Below, in pieces: positions 1-7,766 of a stretch of 64,000 nucleotides of DNA; position 1 is the first letter of the stretch, and each line of letters starts with the position of its first letter. Made by a program: the position numbers and the translations under genes. This DNA comes from Firmicutes bacterium ADurb.Bin153 (GTDB taxonomy: Bacteria; Bacillota; DTU025; MWDF01): assembly GCA_002070415.1 (NCBI GenBank), contig MWDF01000006.1, forward strand, positions 1-64,000, in the 5' to 3' direction. The notes under the pieces are model-generated. The model was not told the DNA's origin, searched no databases, and saw only the letters and a program-made list of their open reading frames with translations.

Positions 1-4
1 TCTG

Positions 5-964
5 TTGAAAAGACTCGGGTACGCGTTGCTCGTGCTTTTCATCATTCTGAGCCTCAACTTCCTCCTTTTCAGGATCATGCCTGGAGACGCGGTATCCATG
101 ATCATGGATCCCAAATTCGACATGGCCACCAAGGAGGAACTAAGGTCGCAATTCGGAATCGACCAACCGATTGGCACTCAGTACATAAAATACCTTAAAT
201 CGCTGATCAGCTTCGACATGGGAAGGTCGTTCAACACCAGGAGGCTGGTATGGGACGAGCTGAAGGAGCGGCTTCCCAATACGATAACGCTCTTCTTCGC
301 CTCTTTCATAACAACTGCCGTGTTAGGGATATCGCTGGGTGTTTTCGCGGCGGCGCGCAGAGGCACGTTCGCTGAGAATTTCGTCACGGGAGCAGGGCTT
401 TTCGCCTATGCGGTACCGGGCTTCTTCATACAATTGATGCTTCTGATGATATTCGGCTACTACTGGCCCATCCTCCCCATACGCGGCACCATGAGCGCCC
501 CCCCGCCGCCAGGCGTGATGGCGCAGTTTCTGGACCGTGTATGGCACCTCATACTTCCTGCCGGAAGCCTGATGGTGATAAGCTTCGGCTCCTGGGCGCT
601 CTATACCAGGAACACGATGCTCGAGGCTTTGGGCCAGGACTATATAATGACCGCCAGGGCGAAGGGCCTGGACAAGAAGACCGTGCTTTACAAGCATGCG
701 CTGAGGAGCGTCCTTCCGCCGATTTTGACTCTGATATTCATGTCATTGCCCGGAGCGGTCACCGGCGCCGTCATCACGGAGACGATATTCTCCTGGTTCG
801 GCGTCGGCAAGTACCTGATCGACGCCGTCATGCAGCAGGACTACCCGGCCGCGCAAGGTGCGTTCTACCTCATCGCACTGTCGGTGATCGTATCCAACCT
901 GCTGGCCGACCTGGCCTACGGCCTCGTCGATCCCAGGATAAGGGTAGGAGGTGGGGCTAAATGA
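5..964 (+). CDS. Oligopeptide/dipeptide ABC transporter permease (DppB/OppB family)
   Basis: Inner-membrane permease of a peptide-type ABC importer. The N-terminus (KRLGYALLVLF, then FRIMPGD) is the usual OppB/DppB opening, and the segment around residues 215-225 (TARAKGLDKKTVLYKHALR) is the EAA loop that docks on the ATPases. Length (319 residues) is normal for the family. The first in-frame start in the window is TTG at base 5, but the frame is open back to the window edge, so the true start may lie upstream. The stop overlaps the next gene in an ATGA junction, so this is the first visible gene of a four-gene operon. The solute-binding protein is not in the window and probably lies just upstream. 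The substrate (peptide or nickel, for example) cannot be set from sequence. Confidence 0.9.
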   Translation: MKRLGYALLVLFIILSLNFLLFRIMPGDAVSMIMDPKFDMATKEELRSQFGIDQPIGTQYIKYLKSLISFDMGRSFNTRRLVWDELKERLPNTITLFFASFITTAVLGISLGVFAAARRGTFAENFVTGAGLFAYAVPGFFIQLMLLMIFGYYWPILPIRGTMSAPPPPGVMAQFLDRVWHLILPAGSLMVISFGSWALYTRNTMLEALGQDYIMTARAKGLDKKTVLYKHALRSVLPPILTLIFMSLPGAVTGAVITETIFSWFGVGKYLIDAVMQQDYPAAQGAFYLIALSVIVSNLLADLAYGLVDPRIRVGGGAK

Positions 965-2508
965 GCGAGACCAAAGGAGGCAACGGCAACAACATGGTGC
1001 AAGAGCCGCCCAAGAAGCTCAAGAAAGTCACCTTCTGGCAGCAGTACAGGCGCAAGCCGCTTGGAATGATTGGCCTTACGATAGTCATCGTATATGTGCT
1101 GGCTGCGATCGCAGCCCCCCTGATAACGCAGTACGATCCGACGAAGGACCTGTTCCTGGCTGACAACCTCGCGGCTCCCCTCTGGATGAGGAACCTTTCC
1201 GCGAAGTACAAGGATGCCCCCGTGACGATATCCAAGATGGTGGGCCTGGAGGATTGGACCGTCACCGAAGGCACCGATTACGGTTTTGCGGGTACGACCT
1301 ACGAAGACGAAGAATTCATGCTGATCGAGATGCCAGCGGCAAGTTCCTCCGGCGAGGAAGATCCCATGATAGAGATCCTGAAGGATATCTACACTCCCGA
1401 GGAGCTGGCCGAGATGTTCGGTGCGGATGCCGCAGCGTCCAAATCGGCGTATTCCATGGAGTTCACCCTACCTTACGATTACAGCCCGCCGAATACTTTC
1501 AATTTCAGCTTCGACTATGCCGTCGAAGGGTCCTCACCGGAGTCGACAACGGTCGCGAGGCTTCTCATAATCTCCCCGTCCGGCAAGGAGTACGACATCT
1601 GGGGCATGGACGCCTACGGCGACTGGCCCATATCTTATATTACGGTGGACGGCAGGGACGTACCGGTGAAGATGAGGCTGGGCCTCGGTTTCTTCGACGA
1701 CCCGTCGAAGATCATCCTCTCGGAAAAAGGCGACTATACGGTCAAGTTCATGGTGGAGACCGATTCCGCAACGGGCGCGAAGATATATCTGACGCCCGTC
1801 AAGGTCAACATACCGGGCCTGCTCCACGGCATACTCGGCACCGATCACATGGGCTCGGACCTCTGGTCGCAGCTGATATACGGGGCCAGGATATCCCTTA
1901 TGATAGGCCTTACTGCCGCGTTCATATCGGTGTTCCTGGGAACCACCGTCGGCATCATCTCCGGTTACGTCGGAGGCGCCGTGGACGAGGTCCTTATGCG
2001 CTTCGTCGACGTGCTGCTCGCAATACCCAGCCTTCCCATCCTGATAGTCCTCTCGGCCCTTCTGGGCACGAGCGTATGGAACGTGGTGATACTGGTCGCG
2101 ATGTTCTCATGGATGGGCACGGCGAGGCTCGTGCGCTCGCAGACGCTCACCCTAAAGGAGAGGGCGTTCGTCGAGGCGGCGAAGGCCTCCGGAGCGACCG
2201 ACGGTTACGTCATGGTCACCCATATACTTCCCAACGTGATGCCCTTGGTCTTCTCGGCGCTCGTGCTGAGGATACCCAGCGCCATCCTTACGGAAGCGTC
2301 CCTTAGCTTCCTGGGGCTGGGCGACCCTCGCGTGCCCACGTGGGGACGCATGCTACAAAATGCAAGGGGATTCGGGGCCTTTACGGTCATGGCCTGGTGG
2401 TGGCTGCTGCCTCCCGGCCTAGCCTTGACCTTCCTTAGCCTGGCCTTCGTGTTCATCGGAAACACGGTGAACGAAATCCTGAACCCCCGTTATAGAGAGA
2501 GGTCATAA
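961..2508 (+). CDS. Oligopeptide/dipeptide ABC transporter permease (DppC/OppC family) with large extracytoplasmic insert
   Basis: Second permease of the importer. It has the N-terminal cytoplasmic tail, TM1 (about residues 38-58), and the family hallmark GTDHMGSDLWSQLIYGAR starting near residue 293, followed by five more hydrophobic segments and an EAA loop (EAAKASGATDGYVMVTHILPN). OppC proteins are usually about 300 residues, but this one has 515. The excess is a roughly 200-residue acidic, soluble-looking insert between TM1 and the core domain, which would sit on the outer face of the membrane. It contains a Ser/Glu-rich stretch near residues 125-135. The start ATG overlaps the upstream stop by 4 nt, and the next gene begins 4 nt after the stop. 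The role of the insert is unknown; contact with the binding protein is a possibility. Confidence 0.9.
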   Translation: MSETKGGNGNNMVQEPPKKLKKVTFWQQYRRKPLGMIGLTIVIVYVLAAIAAPLITQYDPTKDLFLADNLAAPLWMRNLSAKYKDAPVTISKMVGLEDWTVTEGTDYGFAGTTYEDEEFMLIEMPAASSSGEEDPMIEILKDIYTPEELAEMFGADAAASKSAYSMEFTLPYDYSPPNTFNFSFDYAVEGSSPESTTVARLLIISPSGKEYDIWGMDAYGDWPISYITVDGRDVPVKMRLGLGFFDDPSKIILSEKGDYTVKFMVETDSATGAKIYLTPVKVNIPGLLHGILGTDHMGSDLWSQLIYGARISLMIGLTAAFISVFLGTTVGIISGYVGGAVDEVLMRFVDVLLAIPSLPILIVLSALLGTSVWNVVILVAMFSWMGTARLVRSQTLTLKERAFVEAAKASGATDGYVMVTHILPNVMPLVFSALVLRIPSAILTEASLSFLGLGDPRVPTWGRMLQNARGFGAFTVMAWWWLLPPGLALTFLSLAFVFIGNTVNEILNPRYRERS

Positions 2509-2512
2509 AGCG

Positions 2513-3502
2513 ATGGCAATGTTAGAAGTCAAAGACCTGACGATGTACTACAAGACACTCAGAGGGTACGTGAAGGCCGTCGATAGCGTAAGCTTCGAGC
2601 TCGAGAAGGGTAAGGCTCTCGGCCTGGCCGGCGAATCCGGCTGCGGCAAATCGTCGATGGCTACAACGGTCCTGAGGCTGCTGCCTTCCAACGGGAACAT
2701 TATGGGCGGCTCGGTGAAGATGGACGGAAAAGAGCTGGTCTCCCTGACCGAAGAGGACTTCAGGAAGGAGGTCCGCTGGAAGAGGATGTCCATGGTGTTC
2801 CAGGGGGCCATGAACGCGCTCAACCCGGTCCACCGCATTGGCGACCAGATCACGGAGGCGATACTCGCCCATGAGAACGTCAGCAAGCAAGAAGCCAAGG
2901 ACAGGATGCTGACCCTCCTGGACATGGTCGGCATCAACCCCAAGCGCTACAACGAATACCCGCACGAGTTCTCGGGCGGCATGAAGCAGAGGGTGGTCAT
3001 AGCCATGGCCCTCGCCTGCAACCCGGACATCATAATAGCCGACGAGCCCACGACCGCTCTGGACGTGATGGTGCAGGCGCAGGTGCTCACCGCGATGGAG
3101 GGCCTAAGGAAGAAGATGGGCCTCGGCATGATACTCATCACGCACGACCTCGCGGTGATCGCGCAGACATGCGACGATGTGGCGATAATGTACGGCGGCA
3201 AGATCGTAGAGTACGGCTCGGCCAAGGATATCTACCTTAAGCCCAGGCATCCGTACACGATGGGGCTCGTCAAGGCGTTCCCGAACATAGCGGCCGAGAA
3301 GCAGAAGGTCCGCTCTATTCCGGGATCCCCCCCGAACCTGCTTTCCCCGCCGGAAGGTTGCCGGTTCAATCCCCGCTGCCCCATGGCCACCGACAGGTGC
3401 CGCATGGAGGAGCCTCCTCTTGCGAAGTCCGTCAAGGGCGAGCAGAAGGTGGCGTGCCATAGGGAGAGCGAGATCGAGGAGGGGGTAGACATATGGCAAT
3501 AG
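2513..3502 (+). CDS. Oligopeptide ABC transporter ATP-binding protein (DppD/OppD family)
   Basis: First of two nucleotide-binding subunits. It shows Walker A (GESGCGKSS, about residues 42-50), the signature FSGGMKQR, Walker B (IIIADEPTTALD) and the H-loop (ILITHDLAVI). The C-terminal oligopeptide extension carries the cysteine cluster GCRFNPRCP...CR, which in the family may hold an iron-sulfur site. The 329-residue length is typical. An ATG 6 nt further in is an equally possible start. The 3' end overlaps the next ATPase gene by 10 nt, so translation is probably coupled. It energises uptake with the two permeases encoded immediately upstream. Confidence 0.92.
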   Translation: MAMLEVKDLTMYYKTLRGYVKAVDSVSFELEKGKALGLAGESGCGKSSMATTVLRLLPSNGNIMGGSVKMDGKELVSLTEEDFRKEVRWKRMSMVFQGAMNALNPVHRIGDQITEAILAHENVSKQEAKDRMLTLLDMVGINPKRYNEYPHEFSGGMKQRVVIAMALACNPDIIIADEPTTALDVMVQAQVLTAMEGLRKKMGLGMILITHDLAVIAQTCDDVAIMYGGKIVEYGSAKDIYLKPRHPYTMGLVKAFPNIAAEKQKVRSIPGSPPNLLSPPEGCRFNPRCPMATDRCRMEEPPLAKSVKGEQKVACHRESEIEEGVDIWQ

Positions 3503-4536
3503 TCGCTGACAAGGTGACCGTAAATCCGGACGTCAAGGTCGGAGAGGTCATACTTGATGTAAAGAACCTCAAGAAGTACTTCCCGGTACGGAGGGGTTTC
3601 TTCGCGTCGCTAAAGGGCGGCCCAAATCCCGTCCTGAAGGCGGTGGACGGCGTGTCCTTCAAGGTGAGGAAGGGCGAGATATACGGCGTGGTCGGCGAAT
3701 CGGGATGCGGCAAGACCACGATGGCGAGGACTTTGCTGAAGCTCACAGAGCCCACGGACGGGGAGATGTGGTTCGAGGGCACCGACATAGCGAAGCTCGG
3801 GCCCGCGGAGACCAAGGTCCTAAGAAGGCACATGCAGATGGTCTTCCAGGACCCTTACGAATCCATGAACCCGAGGCTGAACGTAAGCTACATCGTGTCC
3901 GAGCCGCTGAGAATACAGAATGTCGCAAAAGACGTAGACGAATCCCTGCCGAGGGTGCTGCAGTGCCTCGAAGACGTCGAGATGACGCCCGTGGAGGAAT
4001 ACATCGGCAGGTTCCCCCATGAGCTGTCCGGCGGGCAGCGCCAAAGGATCGCCGTAGCGCGCGCTCTGGCACTCGACCCCTCGTTCATCGTGGCGGACGA
4101 GCCGGTCTCCATGCTCGACGTATCCATAAGGGGTGAAGTGCTTAACCTGATGCAGAACCTGACGCGCGAGAAGGGTGTCACGTTCGTGTACATAACGCAC
4201 GACCTTGCCACCGCAAGGCACATCTGCGACAGGATAGCCGTCATGTACCTTGGCAGGATAGTGGAAGAGGGCACGGCGGACGACATCGTGAATGATTCCC
4301 TCCATCCTTACACCCAGGCGCTTATCAACGCGGTCTTCGTGCCGGACCCGAACAAGAAGCAGCTCGGGCAGGTCCTGAAGGGGGAGGTTCCCAATCCGAT
4401 CAATCCCCCGAAGGGCTGTAGGCTGCATCCTCGCTGTCCCAAATTCATGGACGGCATCTGCAACGTGACAGAGCCCGAACTGGTGGAGATCAGACCCGGC
4501 CATAGGGCAGCATGTCACCTGCTGAAGAACAAATAG
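3493..4536 (+). CDS. Oligopeptide ABC transporter ATP-binding protein (DppF/OppF family)
   Basis: Second nucleotide-binding subunit, last gene of the operon. Walker A is GESGCGKTT, the signature is LSGGQRQR, Walker B is FIVADEPVSMLD, and the OppF-type core MVFQDPYESMNPR is present. A C-terminal cysteine cluster (CRLHPRCPKFMDGIC) matches the extension in OppD. The N-terminal 15 residues are a little longer than in the family, but the start ATG lies inside the upstream gene and no better start is seen. A strong hairpin terminator follows 30 nt after the stop. Confidence 0.92.
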   Translation: MAIVADKVTVNPDVKVGEVILDVKNLKKYFPVRRGFFASLKGGPNPVLKAVDGVSFKVRKGEIYGVVGESGCGKTTMARTLLKLTEPTDGEMWFEGTDIAKLGPAETKVLRRHMQMVFQDPYESMNPRLNVSYIVSEPLRIQNVAKDVDESLPRVLQCLEDVEMTPVEEYIGRFPHELSGGQRQRIAVARALALDPSFIVADEPVSMLDVSIRGEVLNLMQNLTREKGVTFVYITHDLATARHICDRIAVMYLGRIVEEGTADDIVNDSLHPYTQALINAVFVPDPNKKQLGQVLKGEVPNPINPPKGCRLHPRCPKFMDGICNVTEPELVEIRPGHRAACHLLKNK

Positions 4537-4567
4537 GCACGTGAACGGATAAAAGACGGATGAAAAC

Positions 4568-4603
4568 AAAGTGGCAGGCCTTCTTGAAGGTCTGCCACTT
4601 TTT
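4568..4603. terminator. Bidirectional rho-independent terminator
   Basis: Arms AAAGTGGCAGGCC and GGTCTGCCACTTT (one G-T wobble) enclose an 8-nt loop and are flanked by A-rich and T-rich sequence on the two sides. It lies between the convergent ends of the peptide-transporter operon and pfkA, so it can serve both. Confidence 0.8.
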
Positions 4604-4651
4604 AACATCCTCCCGGCCCGTGGGGCAAGGACCGCGGAGGGTGTCGGAAGG

Positions 4652-5647
4652 CTAGATAGACATCTCGTCCACCAGTCTGTAGATCTCCATATTGACGGAC
4701 TTGCTCATTGCAAGGGCTTCCTTGAGGGGGAACCGGACTATCCCCTCGTCCTTTATCCCCACCGCGGCGTCGTTCACGCCCGACACCAGCAGCTCGGTGG
4801 CCCTGGCTCCCAGCCTGGTAGCCAGGACCCTGTCCCTCACGCTGGGCGCTCCGCCCCTTTGTATGTGCCCGAGCACGATAACCCTAAACTCCATTCCCAC
4901 CTTGTTGCGGATCTGGTCGGCAATGTAGTGCGCGCTGCCGTGCGATGCCATCATCGGGTCCGCCACTTTCTCGATTATCCCCTCGGCGACCACGATTATG
5001 CTGTGGCCCTTGCCTTTCCTCATGCCCTCCAGCATCTTCTCGCATATGGCGTCGATGTCGTACGGTATCTCCGGTATTATGATGCATTCCGCGCCGCCCG
5101 CAAGGCCCGTATGCAGCGCTATGTCGCCGCATTTCATTCCCATGACCTCTATCACGAAGGTCCTCTCGTGAGACGAGGCGGTATCCCTTATCTTGTTCAT
5201 GGCGTCGATTACCGTATTGCAGGCCGTATCGAACCCTATGGTGAAGTCCGTATAGGGCAGGTCGTTGTCGATGGTGCCGGGGATGCCTATGACGGGCATG
5301 CCCATCTCGGCGAGCTTAGCCAGCCCTTTGAAGGTACCCCCTCCGCCTATGCCCACGAGCCCTTCTATCTGATAGCTCTTCATCATGAGCATCGCCTTGG
5401 ACATGCCTTCCTGGGTCTTGAACTCCTCCGACCTTGCGGTCTTCAGCATCGTGCCGCCTCGCTGGAGTATGTCCCCGACCGAGCGTGACTTCAGCTCTAT
5501 GAAATCACCGTTTATAAGGCCTTGGTAGCCTCTTTGCACTCCAACGACTTCAAGGCCCTCCTGGACGGCCTTCCTGGTCACGGCCCTTATGGCGGCGTTC
5601 ATCCCCGGGGCGTCGCCTCCGCTCGTCAGTACGGCTATCCTTCTCAA
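4652..5647 (-). CDS. pfkA: 6-phosphofructokinase, ATP-type PfkA with altered catalytic residues
   Basis: Phosphorylates fructose 6-phosphate at C1 in glycolysis. The chosen TTG start has GGAGGG six bases upstream and gives a protein whose numbering matches the E. coli enzyme residue for residue through the active site. Conserved: GGD at 10-12, Arg72, PGTIDND at 123-129 (Asp127 base, Gly124 typical of ATP use), Arg162, and the C-terminal sugar-phosphate segment QRGGAP. Two positions are unusual. The nucleotide loop is GGGGT instead of GGDGS/T, so the Mg-binding Asp103 is Gly. Residue 171, normally Arg in VMGR, is Met. Length (about 331) is normal. It could still be an active kinase with altered kinetics. 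The gene stands alone, with a terminator on each side. Confidence 0.85.
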   Translation of the reverse strand: MRRIAVLTSGGDAPGMNAAIRAVTRKAVQEGLEVVGVQRGYQGLINGDFIELKSRSVGDILQRGGTMLKTARSEEFKTQEGMSKAMLMMKSYQIEGLVGIGGGGTFKGLAKLAEMGMPVIGIPGTIDNDLPYTDFTIGFDTACNTVIDAMNKIRDTASSHERTFVIEVMGMKCGDIALHTGLAGGAECIIIPEIPYDIDAICEKMLEGMRKGKGHSIIVVAEGIIEKVADPMMASHGSAHYIADQIRNKVGMEFRVIVLGHIQRGGAPSVRDRVLATRLGARATELLVSGVNDAAVGIKDEGIVRFPLKEALAMSKSVNMEIYRLVDEMSI

Positions 5648-5711
5648 ACTACAACCCTCCAAGAACATCAGTTAGATATATGATACTCCGACTTAGATGC
5701 TGTGTCGATGA

Positions 5712-5740
5712 AAGGAAGGCCCCCTTTTGCTGGGGGCCTT
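5712..5740 (-). terminator. Terminator of the downstream C69 peptidase gene
   Basis: Perfect 11-bp stem GGAAGGCCCCC/GGGGGCCTTCC with a 7-nt loop. It is followed on the minus strand by TTTC. It lies 32 nt after the stop of the peptidase gene. Confidence 0.75.
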
Positions 5741-5771
5741 CCCTATCTTGCCTGTTATCCCTTTATATCGG

Positions 5772-7436
5772 TTATTTGCCCCTAAGTTCGGGCCTTGTGG
5801 TGCTGATGCCAAAACCGATGGCATTCAGCCACTCCTTGGGATAGGACTCGGCACTGCTGTAGTCGCCGTCGTCATAGCCGTAGATGTAGCCGTCGGTGTA
5901 CCTTGCGGCCAGCATTGAAGCCAGCTTCCAGTAGGCGTCGACTACCTTGTTGGCTACCGAGTTGGTGTACTGGGTCAGGAAGTCCTTGGCCAGCTCGGGA
6001 TCCTTGGCGTATAGGTCCAGGGCCGCCTTCTCTATGTAAGGCTGCATCTTGAACATCTCTGCCTCGAGGGGGTTCCTTACTGCCTCGATCTCCTTGATCA
6101 TGTAGCTGTACTTGAGGTTGGCGTAGTTGGATACGAAGTTGAAGGCCCACCATGCGGATTCACGGCTGAATACGTCATAGGTGGCTCCCCTGTTGCCCTT
6201 TACGAAGGACTCGGGCAGATACTTGACGCCCGAGTAGATCGGGATGAAGCAGGAGGTGCCGGGCTTGTCGTATGCGAACCATACGAGTCCGCCTACCGCC
6301 GCCGGTAGGTCCTTCATCTCGAACACTACCGTAAGGTTGGTCCTGAACATCGAGATCGCGCGCTCCCAGCCGGAGCTGTTCGGCGGGTTCAGGTTCGACC
6401 TGGTAGGCCACCTGTCGGGGGTAGCGAACGGACCGGCGTCGAGGCCCTTGGTGAGGTCGAATTCAGTGCCTTCGTAGTGGTCGCGGCAGATCGCCATCAG
6501 CATCTGGGGCGTTACCGGCTTGTCCGGCTTCACTGCGAAAGGATACTGCTCAGACCACGGATCGAGCTTCATCGACGGTGCTAGCAGGTCGAGGACTCTC
6601 CACTCGCGGCGGGCGTTGTAAGGCGAGTACGCCTTCTTGCCGTAGGTCTCATACACTTTGAAGGGATTACCAGACTTGGAATCCCATAGCCCCATCTCTT
6701 CGGCCAGGGAGAAGATATGCTTGGAGCACAGGTAATTGGCGGTATCCTCGGGATGGACCTCACCGATCCTGCTCCTGTTGGCGCATACGCCTGCATATCC
6801 TTCGGGCATCCTGACGGCTGCCCATACTGCGCCGGGCTCACCGCAACCGGGTTGCCATAGCGGTCCGGGTCCGAATACTTCGAATACCCAGCAATCGTCC
6901 TTGTCGACGACTGTAAGGCACTCGCCGCCGATTCCGTAGCCGTACTTCTCGGCCAGATCGCCCATGATAAGGACGACCTCACGGGCGGTCTTGCCGCGCT
7001 CGAGGGCGATTCTCTGCAGCTCGACGATGTCGAACCAGCCGTTGATGTTCCTCATCTTGGAGTTGCCGCCGATGGTTGACTCGCCGATTCCGACGCCGCA
7101 CTCGTTCATGAACGAGTAGGAGGCATTGATGTACTGGTAGGTGTGAGCTACCTGAGGGATCTCACCGGGTGAGAATATCGGTTCAAGGATGTTTTCGAAC
7201 TGGCCGTAGTCGGTATTGCGAAGGACCGTCCTCATCGAGCCTGCCGGCCAGTCCTTGGCGGGAACTACGTTGACCCTGGTATTGTCGGATCCTGAGTCGT
7301 CTGTCCATGTGGTCATTACATATCCGCCGGCGGATGCGCCCTTGGATACCGGTACGTCGGTGCAAGCGATGGCAGAGACGGTCAATGCCATGACGAGCGC
7401 CAGAACCACGATGCCTAACATGAAGTTCTTTCTCAT
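5772..7436 (-). CDS. Secreted C69-family dipeptidase, copy 1
   Basis: Peptidase family C69 (N-terminal nucleophile hydrolases of the PepD type) that would cleave dipeptides outside the membrane. A signal peptide (residues 1-24) ends directly before Cys25 in SAIA-CTDVPVSKGAS. In this family the catalytic nucleophile is an N-terminal Cys, so signal-peptide removal may itself expose the active site. Further family features are NECGVGIGEST, ELQRIALERGKTAREV and GIGGECLTVVDKD. The start at 7436 is supported by GGAGGGAGG ten bases upstream; a longer frame reaching 7532 has no ribosome site. It is a close paralogue of the next gene (I estimate about 80 percent identity). Each copy has its own promoter-like sequence and terminator, so they are a duplication rather than an operon. 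Confidence 0.88.
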   Translation of the reverse strand: MRKNFMLGIVVLALVMALTVSAIACTDVPVSKGASAGGYVMTTWTDDSGSDNTRVNVVPAKDWPAGSMRTVLRNTDYGQFENILEPIFSPGEIPQVAHTYQYINASYSFMNECGVGIGESTIGGNSKMRNINGWFDIVELQRIALERGKTAREVVLIMGDLAEKYGYGIGGECLTVVDKDDCWVFEVFGPGPLWQPGCGEPGAVWAAVRMPEGYAGVCANRSRIGEVHPEDTANYLCSKHIFSLAEEMGLWDSKSGNPFKVYETYGKKAYSPYNARREWRVLDLLAPSMKLDPWSEQYPFAVKPDKPVTPQMLMAICRDHYEGTEFDLTKGLDAGPFATPDRWPTRSNLNPPNSSGWERAISMFRTNLTVVFEMKDLPAAVGGLVWFAYDKPGTSCFIPIYSGVKYLPESFVKGNRGATYDVFSRESAWWAFNFVSNYANLKYSYMIKEIEAVRNPLEAEMFKMQPYIEKAALDLYAKDPELAKDFLTQYTNSVANKVVDAYWKLASMLAARYTDGYIYGYDDGDYSSAESYPKEWLNAIGFGISTTRPELRGK

Positions 7437-7488
7437 CTTTTTCCTCCCTCCGAAATTTGGCTGGCCCCAAAAAGCACCAGCAAATATT

Positions 7489-7494
7489 ATTATA
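7489..7494 (-). promoter_or_regulatory. Candidate -10 box (TATAAT) of C69 peptidase copy 1
   Basis: Reads TATAATAATATTTG on the minus strand, about 55 nt before the start codon. The same TATAATAATT-type string occurs at the same distance in front of copy 2 and before two other minus-strand genes. The -35 is not recognisable. Confidence 0.45.
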
Positions 7495-7710
7495 CATTGT
7501 TTGTGCGTTCTCTTCCTTCTTGCGAAAACCAATATAGCTTTTGTTTTTTTAATGATGCATGTAAGATTTTACAATTTTTAGTAGATATGTTATGCTAAAT
7601 ATGCATATCCTGGAGATTCTATCTTCTGTATTATGCACTTGTGATATATGTGGTTAGTCAAGCTAGTGTCCGTTTGGCGACTGCGCCTAAATTATTCCAG
7701 GCATGAAGAA

Positions 7711-7736
7711 AGGACCCCCGATCTTTCGGGGGTCCT
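7711..7736 (-). terminator. Terminator of C69 peptidase copy 2
   Basis: Perfect stem AGGACCCCCG/CGGGGGTCCT with a 6-nt loop, followed by TTCTTC on the minus strand. It lies 31 nt after the stop of copy 2. Confidence 0.7.
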
Positions 7737-7766
7737 TTTGCTGTCACGATGGTTCACGTATAGTCT

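Larger units (their letters stand above)
7437..7766. other. Intergenic region between the two C69 peptidase genes
   Basis: AT-rich leader of the downstream copy, plus the terminator of the upstream copy at its right end. No gene is seen. A minus-strand TATAAT lies at 7489-7494, but no good -35 box stands 16-18 nt away. Confidence 0.5.
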
